This document shows positions 26,792 to 35,616 of a stretch of 64,000 nt of DNA, in pieces. The notes under the pieces were generated by a model. The model did no database searches and was not told the DNA's origin. It was given only the letters and a program-made list of their open reading frames with translations. The stretch is from Neorhizobium huautlense (GTDB lineage: Bacteria > Pseudomonadota > Alphaproteobacteria > Rhizobiales > Rhizobiaceae), in contig NZ_PVBM01000006.1 in assembly GCF_002968575.1 (NCBI RefSeq), forward strand, positions 62,001 through 126,000. The letters run 5' to 3'. The position numbers and the translations under genes are program-made. The stretch's first letter is position 1. Every line of letters begins with the position of its first letter.

Positions 26792-26812
26792 TTACTATCA
26801 TTTCGAAAGTAA
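26792..26812. promoter_or_regulatory. Putative HxlR operator between SDR and HxlR genes
   Basis: An inverted repeat, TTACT-11-AGTAA, within the 89-base divergent spacer, with an additional half-site-like GTCACTATCA just to the right. Spacing of about two helical turns fits a winged-helix dimer. No experimental consensus was applied. Confidence 0.45.
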
Positions 26813-26835
26813 GTCACTATCAAAAAGATATCGAC

Positions 26836-27267
26836 ATGCAAGATCTTTTGGACCAACCATGCCTGATCGCCCGCAGCCTCGCATTGATGGGGGATGCATG
26901 GAGCATGCTGATCCTGCGGGACGCCCATGCGGGGCTCACCCGCTTTGACGAATTCCGCAAAAGCCTCGGCATCGCGCCGACAATCCTGACCCGCCGGCTT
27001 TCGGCACTGACCGACGAAGGGTTGCTGGAAAAGCGCCGCTACTCCGAGAGGCCGCCGCGGGACGAATATGTGCTGACGACGGCCGGGCGCGACTTTCTTC
27101 CGGTCCTGTTCGCAATCGGCGCGTGGGGACGAAAGCATCGCGGCGGCGGGCAGGTAACCCGGTTTTTCGACGCCGAGACGGGAACGGAGATCGATCCGGT
27201 CACCATCGACCGCTCGACCGGCGCTCCAATCGGCACACGCCCCATTCGCATCGTGACGCCCGAATAG
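26836..27267 (+). CDS. HxlR-family transcriptional regulator, 143 aa
   Basis: A winged-helix regulator beginning MQDLLDQPCLIARSLALMGD, with an early cysteine (residue 9) of the kind used for redox or electrophile sensing in YodB/QorR-type members. RFDEFRKSLGIAPTILTRRL is the recognition region and DEYVLTTAGRDFLPVL the wing. A C-terminal ~40-residue extension is present. It probably represses the divergent SDR gene. The start at 26836 lies just past the putative operator; a longer frame would run through it. Confidence 0.88.
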   Translation: MQDLLDQPCLIARSLALMGDAWSMLILRDAHAGLTRFDEFRKSLGIAPTILTRRLSALTDEGLLEKRRYSERPPRDEYVLTTAGRDFLPVLFAIGAWGRKHRGGGQVTRFFDAETGTEIDPVTIDRSTGAPIGTRPIRIVTPE

Positions 27268-27314
27268 AGCAGAAAAATCCGGTTTCCGTAACTCGGAACT
27301 TATCAGCGGACTTT

Positions 27315-27815
27315 TTATCGCGCCATCGTCTGCTGCGCCCACTGCTCCTTCTTACCGGCACGAAGGAGCAGCCAGCCTATGATGACCATCATTGCGCCCC
27401 AGATTAAAAATCCGATATCCCAGTAGATACGGTAGGCCTCAGCCACGGTTTCATTGACGTGATGGAGGCCGAGTAGCTGGTGGTCAATCAATCCCTCGAT
27501 GAAGTTGAAAGCACCGAAACCAATCAGCATGGTGCCAATAAGGAGTTTGCTGGACCAGTACAGGTGGCGGCGGTGGGCGTGGCGCCAGAGGATGAACAGC
27601 CCTGCTGCGACGAAAAGATACGTGCTGCTATGGAATATGCCGTCCCAAAGCGTGTTCAGCTCCAGGTCTTCAATGGTTGAGATCGGATACCGGGAACTGA
27701 GCATATGATGCCATTGGAGCACCTGGTGCAGGACGATGCCGTCTAAAAAGCCTCCAAGGCCGACACCGAACAGGATGCCGGCACTTATGGGAAATGTTCG
27801 TTCTTGCGGCTGCAT
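27315..27815 (-). CDS. DUF2243 membrane protein, 166 aa
   Basis: Four hydrophobic helices with conserved histidines: GLGGFLDGIVLHQVLQWHHM near the N-terminus, then GIFHSSTYLFVAAGL, and LIDHQLLGLHHVNE, ending in a basic tail. The His-rich pattern suggests metal or heme contact, but the family has no established function. The start MQPQERTFPISAG at 27815 has GGAG 12 bases upstream; a longer frame to 28100 has no similarity. It is divergent from the KaiC-like gene. Confidence 0.82.
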   Translation of the reverse strand: MQPQERTFPISAGILFGVGLGGFLDGIVLHQVLQWHHMLSSRYPISTIEDLELNTLWDGIFHSSTYLFVAAGLFILWRHAHRRHLYWSSKLLIGTMLIGFGAFNFIEGLIDHQLLGLHHVNETVAEAYRIYWDIGFLIWGAMMVIIGWLLLRAGKKEQWAQQTMAR

Positions 27816-28026
27816 GACCAATGGGCTCCTGCACTTGCGTTCTTTCGCGAACTTATAAAGCTCCCCGAGGTTCCGTCGGCCTTCCGGATTTAAGATGTTG
27901 TGGCCGCTGCTGCCCGGAACGCCGGTGCAAGGCCGAAATGCACCCCTATAATTTCCCAACGGAAACATGCCCGACTTGCAACCAAATACGTCCGCGCTAG
28001 TTCTTTTCTTCGATCCAGGAGGAAAT

Positions 28027-29535
28027 ATGAACGAAGTTTTGAGTAAAAAAGCCAAGACCGGCGTACAAGGGCTGGACGATATATTGTCCGGCGGCCTCAC
28101 CCGAAGTCATGTGTTCCTGCTTGAAGGTTCGCCGGGGACAGGCAAAACAACAATCGCGTTGCAGTTCCTCACGCAAGGTGCGGAGCTTGGAGAACGCTGT
28201 CTTTATATAAGCCTCTCCGAAACCGAGGAGGAGTTGCGGGACAGCGCCCGCTCCCACGGGATGGAAATTGACGAGCAGATCGAGATCTTCGAACTTGTGC
28301 CGCCCGAAAGTCTGCTTGATGCCGATCAGCAGCAAAGCCTTTTATATTCGTCCGACCTTGAGCTGGGTGAGACGACCAAGCTCATATTCCAGGCCTTCGA
28401 GCGGGCGAAGCCGGCCCGGGTCGTTATCGACAGCCTTTCGGAAATCCGGTTGCTTGCGCAGAGCTCGCTCCGCTACCGTCGCCAGATCCTTGGGTTGAAG
28501 CATTTCTTCTCCCGCTCGGATGCAACGGTATTGCTTCTTGACGATATGACCGCGGAACATATGGACAAGACCGTCCACAGTGTGGTCCACGGCGTCATAC
28601 ATCTCGAACAGCTTGCTCCGGATTACGGATCGGAGCGCCGGAGGCTCCGGATCATAAAATATCGCGGCCAATCTTTTCGCGGCGGCTACCACGACTTCGT
28701 GATCAAGACTGGGGGAGTGGCCGTCTTCCCCCGCCTGCGCGCCGTCGAGCACAGAACAGGCTTCGAGCGGACAACGCTGATCAGCGGTATCCGGGAATTC
28801 GACGAACTTCTCGGGGGTGGGATCGAGCGCGGCACCAGCACTCTCCTGATTGGCCCGGCGGGGACCGGCAAGAGCCTCTTTGCGTTGCAGTTCATCAAAG
28901 GGTTGGTGAAGCACGGAGAAAAAGCGGTGATATTCCTCTTTGACGAGGAACTAAGCCTGCTGTTTTCACGCACGAAACCCATGGGTATCGACCTCGAGAA
29001 GATGCGCGACGACGGTCTGATCCACATCGAACAGCTGGATGCTACCGAATTGTCGCCCGGTGAGTTCGCCCACCGCGTCAGGGATCGGGTAACAAGCCTC
29101 GACGCAAAGGCGGTGATCATCGACAGTATCAATGGCTATCAGGCGTCGATGCCGGAGGAGAATGCCCTCATCCTGCATATGCACGAATTGCTTCAGTACC
29201 TGAACCGGCAGGGTTGCAATACCTTCTTGACCGTTGCACAACATGGTCTGGTCGGGGATATGAAATCACCCGTGGATGTCACTTATCTTGCCGACACCGT
29301 CATCCTGCTTCGCTATTTCGAGGCTCACGGCAAAGTTCGCCGCGCCGTCTCGGTCATCAAGAAACGGACCGGCAAACACGAAGAAACCATTCGCGAATTC
29401 CGCATCAGCAGAGCCGGACTGACTTTCGGCGAGCCACTTTCGGACTTTCACGGTATTCTGCGCGGCGTACCGACATTCGTGGGCAATAGCCAGCCGCTGT
29501 TGCCGAGCTCAGACAAGGAAGACCACCATTCCTAA
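28027..29535 (+). CDS. KaiC-like double-domain RecA ATPase, 502 aa
   Basis: Two tandem KaiC/RadA domains. Domain 1 has KTGVQGLDDILSGGL, Walker A GSPGTGKTT, the glutamate region SLSETEEELRD and Walker B VVIDSLSEI. Domain 2 has ISGIREFDELLGGGIERG, Walker A GPAGTGKS, the glutamates in FDEELSLLF, and VIIDSINGY. Unlike cyanobacterial KaiC there is no kaiA/kaiB nearby. An AGGAGGAAAT ribosome site precedes the ATG at 28027. Its stop overlaps the region where the downstream hybrid histidine kinase begins, so the two act together, probably as an ATPase-kinase signalling pair. Circadian function is not implied. Confidence 0.9.
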   Translation: MNEVLSKKAKTGVQGLDDILSGGLTRSHVFLLEGSPGTGKTTIALQFLTQGAELGERCLYISLSETEEELRDSARSHGMEIDEQIEIFELVPPESLLDADQQQSLLYSSDLELGETTKLIFQAFERAKPARVVIDSLSEIRLLAQSSLRYRRQILGLKHFFSRSDATVLLLDDMTAEHMDKTVHSVVHGVIHLEQLAPDYGSERRRLRIIKYRGQSFRGGYHDFVIKTGGVAVFPRLRAVEHRTGFERTTLISGIREFDELLGGGIERGTSTLLIGPAGTGKSLFALQFIKGLVKHGEKAVIFLFDEELSLLFSRTKPMGIDLEKMRDDGLIHIEQLDATELSPGEFAHRVRDRVTSLDAKAVIIDSINGYQASMPEENALILHMHELLQYLNRQGCNTFLTVAQHGLVGDMKSPVDVTYLADTVILLRYFEAHGKVRRAVSVIKKRTGKHEETIREFRISRAGLTFGEPLSDFHGILRGVPTFVGNSQPLLPSSDKEDHHS

Positions 29536-29602
29536 TCAAGATGCTATCGGCCTGATCTACGCGCCGCTCGGGCGAGACGCGCAGATCGCGGCTTCGCTTC
29601 TG

Positions 29603-31585
29603 ATGGAAGCGGGAATAACGTCGAAGGCAGCACCGGATCTTCCCACCCTCGTCGCGAGCCTGAATGACGGCGTCGCCTTTGCCGTGATTACGGACGAAGC
29701 TCTGCGTTCTGCTGACCTGCGTTCCCTCGCCTCGTGGATCGAGCATCAGCCGAGTTGGTCGGACTTGCCGTTTATCATCCTGACAGCGCGTGGCGGCGGC
29801 CCAGAGCGCAATCCCGTTGCCGCCCGCCTGTTGGGCGTGCTGGGCAATGTCAGCTTCGTGGAGCGCCCTTTTCACGCGACGACTTTCATCAGCGTGGCTC
29901 GTTCGGCAATGCGAGGAAGGCGGCGGCAATACGAAGCCCGCCTGCGCATGGAAGCCTTGGATGAAGGCGAGCGGCGCCTCCAAACGGCGCTGGAGGCGGG
30001 ACGCCTGGGTGCCTGGGAGCTCGACCTTGCAACCAACGAGCTGACGACGTCGTCCACCTGCAAACGGATTTTCGGCCGTGATCCCGAAGATCGCTTCACC
30101 TATGACGAGCTCTTGGCCGCTACTCATCCGGATGATCTCGAACGGGTGCAAACTGCGGTCAGGACTGCGATTGCGACGGGCTCGGAATACGCGATCGAAT
30201 ACAGAACCGTCTGGAAAGACTACTCCATCCATTGGGTGGAAATTCGGGCCCAGCTCTACAGGGATCGGACGGGTAGCGTGATCAAGCTGGTCGGCGTATC
30301 GGCCGATATCACCGAACGGCTGAGGGCGAAGGAACACCAGCGGCAGCTCAACGAGGTTCTGGAGGAAAGGGTCGCGGAACGCACGCGAGAACTTAAAGAG
30401 GCCCACGCCCAGATGATGGCAGAAATGAGCCAGCGGGAGCTGGCCGAAGAGCAGCTCCGCCAGGCGCAGAAGATGGAGGCCATAGGGCAACTTACAGGCG
30501 GTGTGGCTCACGACTTCAACAACCTCCTGATGGCCGTCCTCGGGAACCTTGAGCTCCTGCGCAAGCATGTCGGAGACGACATCAGGGCAATCCGGTTAAT
30601 CGACGGCGCCTTGCAGGGCGCAAAGCGTGGCGCCTCGCTCACCCAGAGACTGCTCGCCTTCGCCCGCCGGCAGGACCTTCGTATAGGGCCTGTCGATCTC
30701 GGCGGCCTCGTGATGGGAATGAAGGACCTGCTGGCGCGCTCCGTCGGCTCGGCGGTCTCGATAGAGGTTGCCGTTCCCGATCAACTTCCGCCCGTATCGG
30801 CCGATGCCAATCAGGTTGAACTGGCCCTCCTCAACCTCGCCGTCAACGCGAGGGACGCGATGCCGGATGGCGGGACTATCCGTATAGAGATCAAGGAAAC
30901 CGAGCAGATTTCAGGAACGGATGTGCTCGCTGCCGGGCGCTATGTCGTTCTTTGCGTTGCCGACGAGGGCCATGGAATGGACGAGGAGACCCTGCAAAAG
31001 GCAATCGAACCGTTCTTTTCCACCAAGGAGCTGGGCAAGGGAACGGGACTGGGACTTTCGATGATACATGGTCTAGCCTTGCAGCTGAAAGGGGCGCTTA
31101 AATTGTCGAGCACGCCCGGCAAGGGCACGACAGCCGAACTGTGGATACCCATCTCGACATCGTCCGCTCCGGAACAGGAACAAAGCCAAATGATACCGAA
31201 CGACGAGTTAAACCCCGTGACACCGAAGCGGATACTGTTGGTCGATGACGACGCTCTGATCGCCATGAGCTCCGCAGACATGCTGAGCGACCTCGGGCAC
31301 CACGTCGTGGAAGCGCATTCGGGGAAAGAGGCACTCGCATGCCTCGCCGATCATGGCGGCTTCGACATCATGATTACGGACTATTCGATGCCGGGGATGA
31401 ACGGTGCCGAGCTTGCCAAAGCAGCCCGCCAAATCGTCCCCGGGCTGCCGATTGTCATTGCGTCGGGCTATGCCGAACTTCCGCCGGGCCTGGACCTCGA
31501 TGTCGCAAGGCTGGGAAAACCATATACTCAGGATCAACTGTCTCTGGAAATTCACAAGCTGACCGCCGCCGTCGAAAAGGCCTGA
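29603..31585 (+). CDS. Hybrid histidine kinase (PAS-HisKA-HATPase-REC), 660 aa or longer
   Basis: In order: a receiver-like N-terminal region (about 1-120), a coiled segment, a PAS fold (about 140-250, YEIEYRTVWKDYSIHW-type core), a coiled coil, HisKA with GGVAHDFNNLLMAVLGN (phospho-His), HATPase (ALLNLAVNARDAMPDGG, GHGMDEE, GKGTGLGLSMIHG) and a C-terminal receiver (RILLVDDDALIAM, MITDYSMPGMNG, the final lysine in LGKP). The first ATG is at 29603, but family-like residues NQDAIGLIYAPLGRDAQIAA extend upstream in frame to an ATT at 29528, six bases after AAGGAAGA. The true start may therefore be that rare codon. It is coupled to the KaiC-like gene upstream. Confidence 0.88.
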   Translation: MEAGITSKAAPDLPTLVASLNDGVAFAVITDEALRSADLRSLASWIEHQPSWSDLPFIILTARGGGPERNPVAARLLGVLGNVSFVERPFHATTFISVARSAMRGRRRQYEARLRMEALDEGERRLQTALEAGRLGAWELDLATNELTTSSTCKRIFGRDPEDRFTYDELLAATHPDDLERVQTAVRTAIATGSEYAIEYRTVWKDYSIHWVEIRAQLYRDRTGSVIKLVGVSADITERLRAKEHQRQLNEVLEERVAERTRELKEAHAQMMAEMSQRELAEEQLRQAQKMEAIGQLTGGVAHDFNNLLMAVLGNLELLRKHVGDDIRAIRLIDGALQGAKRGASLTQRLLAFARRQDLRIGPVDLGGLVMGMKDLLARSVGSAVSIEVAVPDQLPPVSADANQVELALLNLAVNARDAMPDGGTIRIEIKETEQISGTDVLAAGRYVVLCVADEGHGMDEETLQKAIEPFFSTKELGKGTGLGLSMIHGLALQLKGALKLSSTPGKGTTAELWIPISTSSAPEQEQSQMIPNDELNPVTPKRILLVDDDALIAMSSADMLSDLGHHVVEAHSGKEALACLADHGGFDIMITDYSMPGMNGAELAKAARQIVPGLPIVIASGYAELPPGLDLDVARLGKPYTQDQLSLEIHKLTAAVEKA

Positions 31586-31657
31586 CCGCCACGGGGGTGA
31601 AGGCCCGACACCAGGAGCCCGCCCGATTGTTTCCGTCGGGCTGCGCATGCAAAGCCG

Positions 31658-32593
31658 CTAGAGGGCGCCGATCGATTTGAGCTTCTTCAGCACCATGGCG
31701 TTCGGTTCGCCGGTCTCCGGTAGACGATAATGCTTTTCGAAGCGGCGGATGGCGGCCTTGGTCTGTTCGCCGGCAACACCGTCGACTTCCACATCCGCAT
31801 AGGCAATGTTGGAGAGCCCCCGCTGGATCTGCAGCACGAGATCCGTTGAAGGCGATGTCGCCGCGGACGGCCGGACAGCGGCGGGAACTGCGGCTGGCGG
31901 CCGGGCGGCAGCGGGGATGGACCCGGGCACGCGGCGGGCATTGGGGATTTCGGCAGGCGGCGTCATGGACGGAAGGCGCTCGGCGGCGCGGATTGCCGCC
32001 GCCACCGGGTCTTCGCTCCGGACGCCGGCATTCTGTGCCGGCCGGCGCGGCAAGGCAGCCTTCTGTATTGGCGCCGGCGCCGGCTGGGCCGGTTTGACCG
32101 AGGCGGGAGCCGGCGCCTTGGCGGTTTCGACGGGAGCGTGCTTCGGCGCCATTGGGGCGGCCGGCAGAGGTGCGGCGATCTGTGGACGCGGAGCCGGCGG
32201 CATGGCCGGGACCGGAGCGGCGACCGGGGCGGCGGTCGGATCGGAAACAGGTGCAGCAACAGACGGTGCGGCCGGTGGCGCGGGACTTGCGCGTTCGATC
32301 CGGAAGGTCGTCGTATCGGCGGGCGCGGTGCGCCTCATCGGCCGGTAGCCGGCGATCGCATTCGGGTCATCGGCATCGCGGGTGGCCAGGAAGGGTGCAG
32401 GATGACCGCCCGGCTGATACCACAGCGCATTGGCCGCAACGAAGCTGAAAACCACGCCAAGGGTTGCAAAGCCGAACAGAGGTTTTGGATGGCGCAGGGC
32501 CGCGCGCCCCGCCGCCGAAGCGAGGTTCGACAGAAGACCCGGCTGCCGGACGGCTTTTTTCCTGTCAGGCGATTTTCGCTTTCGCGCGGTCAT
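31658..32593 (-). CDS. Membrane-anchored peptidoglycan-binding-domain protein, 311 aa
   Basis: A short basic cytoplasmic N-terminus and one membrane helix (FGFATLGVVFSFVAANAL) are followed by a long Pro/Ala-rich periplasmic linker (about residues 100-240). A PG_binding_1 domain closes the protein (LVLQIQRGLSNIAYADVEVD, GVAGEQTKAAIRRFEKHY). It would bridge membrane and cell wall. The ATG at 32593 is preferred to a TTG two codons earlier. It overlaps the end of the upstream histidine kinase gene by 29 bases, so they form an operon and may sense or mark the cell envelope together. Confidence 0.8.
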   Translation of the reverse strand: MTARKRKSPDRKKAVRQPGLLSNLASAAGRAALRHPKPLFGFATLGVVFSFVAANALWYQPGGHPAPFLATRDADDPNAIAGYRPMRRTAPADTTTFRIERASPAPPAAPSVAAPVSDPTAAPVAAPVPAMPPAPRPQIAAPLPAAPMAPKHAPVETAKAPAPASVKPAQPAPAPIQKAALPRRPAQNAGVRSEDPVAAAIRAAERLPSMTPPAEIPNARRVPGSIPAAARPPAAVPAAVRPSAATSPSTDLVLQIQRGLSNIAYADVEVDGVAGEQTKAAIRRFEKHYRLPETGEPNAMVLKKLKSIGAL

Positions 32594-34100
32594 CGGCAAA
32601 ATCCTGTTCGTCCATCATGGGCGCCTGCCGGACTGCCTGCAGCCGCGGCGGGAATTCAATCTTCTCCTCATGCAATTCGCCCGGTGTGCCATCGATCCCC
32701 GAACCGTCGACCGGAAGCGCGACGGTGACCACTGTCCCCTCGCCCGGCCGGCTGGCGATCGAGAAGCGGCCGCCATGCAGCGCCACCAGCCCCTTGACCA
32801 GCGAGAGACCGAGGCCGGTTCCTTCGTACGAGCGGGTATAGGCGTTTTCAACCTGCATGAACGGCTGTCCAATGAATTCGAGCTTCTCGGCGGCGATGCC
32901 GATACCCGTATCGCTCACCGAAATCACCACGTCATCGCCCGACATCATGGCATCAATGGAGACGACGCCGCCGTGGCCGGTAAATTTGATCGCGTTGCCG
33001 GCGAGGTTGATCAGAATCTGCTGCACGGCGCGGCGGTCCGCCACCACTTCGCCAAGGCTCCGCGAGGCGCGGCTCGTCAGGGTGATGCCTTTTTCGCGGG
33101 CCGTCAGATCCAGCATGGCGCGGCAGGCTTCCATCGCCTCTGCAAGCGAGAAGGGCTCAGCCAGCAGCTCGTAGCGGCCAGCCTCGATCTTCGACATATC
33201 GAGCATGGTGTTGACGACGGACAGCAGATGCGCGCCCGACTGGCGGATCAGCCCAACATATTCGCGCTGGCGGTCGTTTGCGAGCCGGCCGAAATATTCC
33301 CCCGCCAGCACATCGGAGAAGCCGAGGATGGCGTTCAGCGGCGTGCGCAACTCATGGCTGACCGCCGCAAGAAACCGCGACTTGGCTTCATGGGCGGAAC
33401 GGGCCTCCGCCACATGGGCGGCGGCCTTGGCATGCAGGTCCTGCTCGTCCGAAACGTCGCGTGCCTGCGCAAAGACGTAGAGAACCTGGCCCTCGCCGTC
33501 GCGGATGGCGGTCATGTCGAAACGGACGGGCAGGAACTGGCGCCCGGCGGAGGAAAAGGGCCGCTCGATGCGGATATCGGCGACAGCGCTTGCCGCTCCC
33601 TGACGCAAGGCATCGAACGCCTGAATAAGGCCGATCCGATCGGACACGTGGACGAGTTCGGCAAGCGACTGGCCGGCCGCTTCGCGCAGGTTTACGGGAA
33701 AGCCGCTGCGGTCCCGTCCGCCCGTCTTCACGACATGGCCGTGCGAATCGAGAATCACCGACAGACCGGGGCAGGCATCGAACAGCACGTCATCCGGCTG
33801 CGCGGCCGCGACGGAAACCGCCACGGGGCGCGGGAAGGCAAAGGCGGCCGCGACGCAGAGAAGGAAGAGCGAGAGCACCAGGGCGACCCCGACCGGCAGC
33901 GCCAATGCCGGCGCAAGAAGCATGGTCAACGCAGGCGGCACGACGACCAGCGCGGCGGCGCAGGCAAAGACCAGACGCCGCAGCCGTGCGATATCGCCGA
34001 CGCGGGCTTCCTCGCCTTCGCCAAGGCGGGTCAGCCAGCGGATTGCGGTCTTGTCGACCAGCAGAACCGCCTTCCCGGCAATGTTACTCAATACGCGCAC
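32565..34100 (-). CDS. Membrane sensor histidine kinase with PAS domain, 511 aa
   Basis: Two N-terminal membrane helices (LVFACAAALVVVPPALTMLL and ALPVGVALVLSLFLLCVAAA) precede a PAS-like domain (DVLFDACPGLSVILDSHG), HisKA (AAVSHELRTPLNAILGF) and HATPase (QILINLAGNAIKFTG, DTGIGIA, GTGLGLSLVKGLV). No receiver is attached. The architecture resembles DivJ/PleC-type cell-cycle kinases of Alphaproteobacteria, but it cannot be named from this. The start is taken as a GTG at 34100 preceded by CAGGG; frames reaching 34364 add unrelated residues. It is followed by an overlapping peptidoglycan-binding gene. Confidence 0.85.
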   Translation of the reverse strand: MRVLSNIAGKAVLLVDKTAIRWLTRLGEGEEARVGDIARLRRLVFACAAALVVVPPALTMLLAPALALPVGVALVLSLFLLCVAAAFAFPRPVAVSVAAAQPDDVLFDACPGLSVILDSHGHVVKTGGRDRSGFPVNLREAAGQSLAELVHVSDRIGLIQAFDALRQGAASAVADIRIERPFSSAGRQFLPVRFDMTAIRDGEGQVLYVFAQARDVSDEQDLHAKAAAHVAEARSAHEAKSRFLAAVSHELRTPLNAILGFSDVLAGEYFGRLANDRQREYVGLIRQSGAHLLSVVNTMLDMSKIEAGRYELLAEPFSLAEAMEACRAMLDLTAREKGITLTSRASRSLGEVVADRRAVQQILINLAGNAIKFTGHGGVVSIDAMMSGDDVVISVSDTGIGIAAEKLEFIGQPFMQVENAYTRSYEGTGLGLSLVKGLVALHGGRFSIASRPGEGTVVTVALPVDGSGIDGTPGELHEEKIEFPPRLQAVRQAPMMDEQDFADDRAKAKIA

Positions 34101-34561
34101 GCAAAACCCTGAACAGATAAATTCGACAAGGCCGACAATAGGCCCCGGCGGCTTAAGGAAAGGATAAAAATGGGGGTCGGCACCCCGGCCGGAAGGCCCC
34201 AAATCCGGCTTTGGGACATATTGGTCGACCGTTCTCTGCTTGTGGTTAACGGCGGGTAAGCGACGGATTTGGCTTGATTTTTCTGGTTCTGTTAACTTTT
34301 GTGGCAGCGGGAGGCACGGCAAGCCCAAGGCTTTCGGCGGACCTGCCGCAATTATGCTTAACATCGATCATTAAACTTCTAACGGATGTGTCCGCGGATG
34401 CCACACTGGAGAGGCGATAGTTCGAATTTTAGATAAATTTGCCGAAAAAGCGAACGGCTGCGTCAAAGCCATATTTGCTTCCGGCCGATACAACCATGTT
34501 CAAGACCGGCACAGACCCGGCGGCCCGCTAAACCTTGCGGGAAAAACAGGTGGACAGGACG
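34101..34561. other. Divergent promoter region, no gene seen
   Basis: About 460 bases between the histidine kinase and the DUF5330 gene, transcribed outward in both directions. The centre (34230-34450) is AT-richer, with several TTAAC runs. No conserved RNA or coding frame was recognised. Confidence 0.5.
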
Positions 34562-34987
34562 ATGTGGTTTCTCATCAAGGGAAGTGTTTGGTTTGCAGCC
34601 GTGCTGGTGGTGCTTTCCTATTTCAGCAGCCGCCCGGCGACCGAAACCCAGGGCGCCTCGGCACTTGAGGTCAGCGACGCATTCACCGCCGCGACCGAAG
34701 CCTATCAATATGTCAGCGCCATCTGCGCCGAAAAGCCGGATGTCTGCGAAAAGGGTGCGGAGACCTTCTCGGCGCTCGGCATCAGGGCCAAGGAAGGTGC
34801 TCGCGTAGCCTTCGAACTGCTCGACAAGCAGTTCGGCAGCAGCAAGCCCGCACTGGACACCGCCGTGCTTGCCGACCCGCAGCCAACGCCTTTCCCGGCG
34901 AAACCTCTCGAGAGCGCGGCCGCCGCGGCCTCCGACACCATCTTCACCGGCACCGTGCCGGTGCCCCAGAAGCGCCCGGCACACTGA
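34562..34987 (+). CDS. DUF5330 family protein, 141 aa
   Basis: The start MWFLIKGSVWFAAVLVVLSY contains a signal anchor. The domain has DAFTAATEAYQYVSAICAEK and PDVCEKGAETFSALGIRAKEG, with two cysteines likely in a disulfide. A Pro/Ala-rich tail follows. DUF5330 is a rhizobial periplasmic family of unknown function. The ATG at 34562 has AGGACG upstream. A strong rho-independent terminator lies ~100 bases downstream, so it is monocistronic. Confidence 0.82.
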   Translation: MWFLIKGSVWFAAVLVVLSYFSSRPATETQGASALEVSDAFTAATEAYQYVSAICAEKPDVCEKGAETFSALGIRAKEGARVAFELLDKQFGSSKPALDTAVLADPQPTPFPAKPLESAAAAASDTIFTGTVPVPQKRPAH

Positions 34988-35088
34988 ACGCTGGCGCCTC
35001 CACAACGAATTTTAAAGCTTGCGCCGGGCTCCGTTGCCTCGGTTCCTGGCGCCGGACTGCCTGCCCTGCTATTCGGCTTTTTGCTGAC

Positions 35089-35124
35089 GCCGTGAGGAAT
35101 GAACTCCTCACGGCGCATTTTTTT
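35089..35124 (+). terminator. Rho-independent terminator after DUF5330 gene
   Basis: A 9-bp stem, GCCGTGAGG pairing with CCTCACGGC, around a loop of about 8 bases, then seven Ts at 35118-35124. It separates the DUF5330 transcript from sufE. Confidence 0.8.
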
Positions 35125-35178
35125 CTTCCATACCGACAGTCAATAACTATATGGAGCGCAGGTAATTGCGGAGCGCCC

Positions 35179-35598
35179 ATGGCCAGTCTCGAACAGATCC
35201 TCGATGATTTCGCCTTCCTTGACGAGTGGGAGGACCGCTACCGCTATGTGATCGAACTGGGCAAGGCCCTGCCCGACCTTGCCGACGACCAGAAGACCTC
35301 CCAGAACAAGGTGCAAGGCTGCGCCAGCCAGGTCTGGCTCGTGAGCCATATCGACGGCGGGGTGGATCCGGTGATGACTTTCGACGGCGATTCGGACGCC
35401 CATATCGTGCGCGGCCTCGTCGCCATCGTGCTCGCTGTCTATTCGGGCAAGCGCGCCTCCGAGATCGCGGCGACGGACGCGATCGAGATCTTCGACCGCA
35501 TCGGGCTCGTCGAGCACCTCTCCTCGCAGCGCGCCAACGGGCTCAGGTCCATGGTCAAACGCATTCGCGAAGAGGCGAAGATGAAGGTGGCGGTTTGA
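35179..35598 (+). CDS. sufE: SufE-family sulfur acceptor, 139 aa
   Basis: Accepts persulfide sulfur from cysteine desulfurase SufS for Fe-S cluster assembly. It starts MASLEQILDDFAFLDEWEDR. The active cysteine lies in NKVQGCASQVWLVS, and a helix IVRGLVAIVLAVYSGK follows. The ATG at 35179 sits eight bases after GGAG; upstream in-frame codons overlap the terminator. No other suf genes are adjacent, which is usual for rhizobia. It converges with the TAC module, 18 bases apart. Confidence 0.93.
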   Translation: MASLEQILDDFAFLDEWEDRYRYVIELGKALPDLADDQKTSQNKVQGCASQVWLVSHIDGGVDPVMTFDGDSDAHIVRGLVAIVLAVYSGKRASEIAATDAIEIFDRIGLVEHLSSQRANGLRSMVKRIREEAKMKVAV

Positions 35599-35616
35599 GG
35601 CGCCCGTCGGGCTTAT

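Noticed and set aside
28027..29535. Interpretation of the KaiC-like gene as a circadian clock
   Set aside because: kaiA and kaiB are absent from the neighbourhood, and KaiC-like double RecA proteins occur widely without clock function.
32430..34112. A 560-codon plus-strand frame opposite the histidine kinase gene
   Set aside because: Its translation lacks recognisable motifs, whereas the minus strand has full HisKA and HATPase motifs. High GC makes long antisense frames common.
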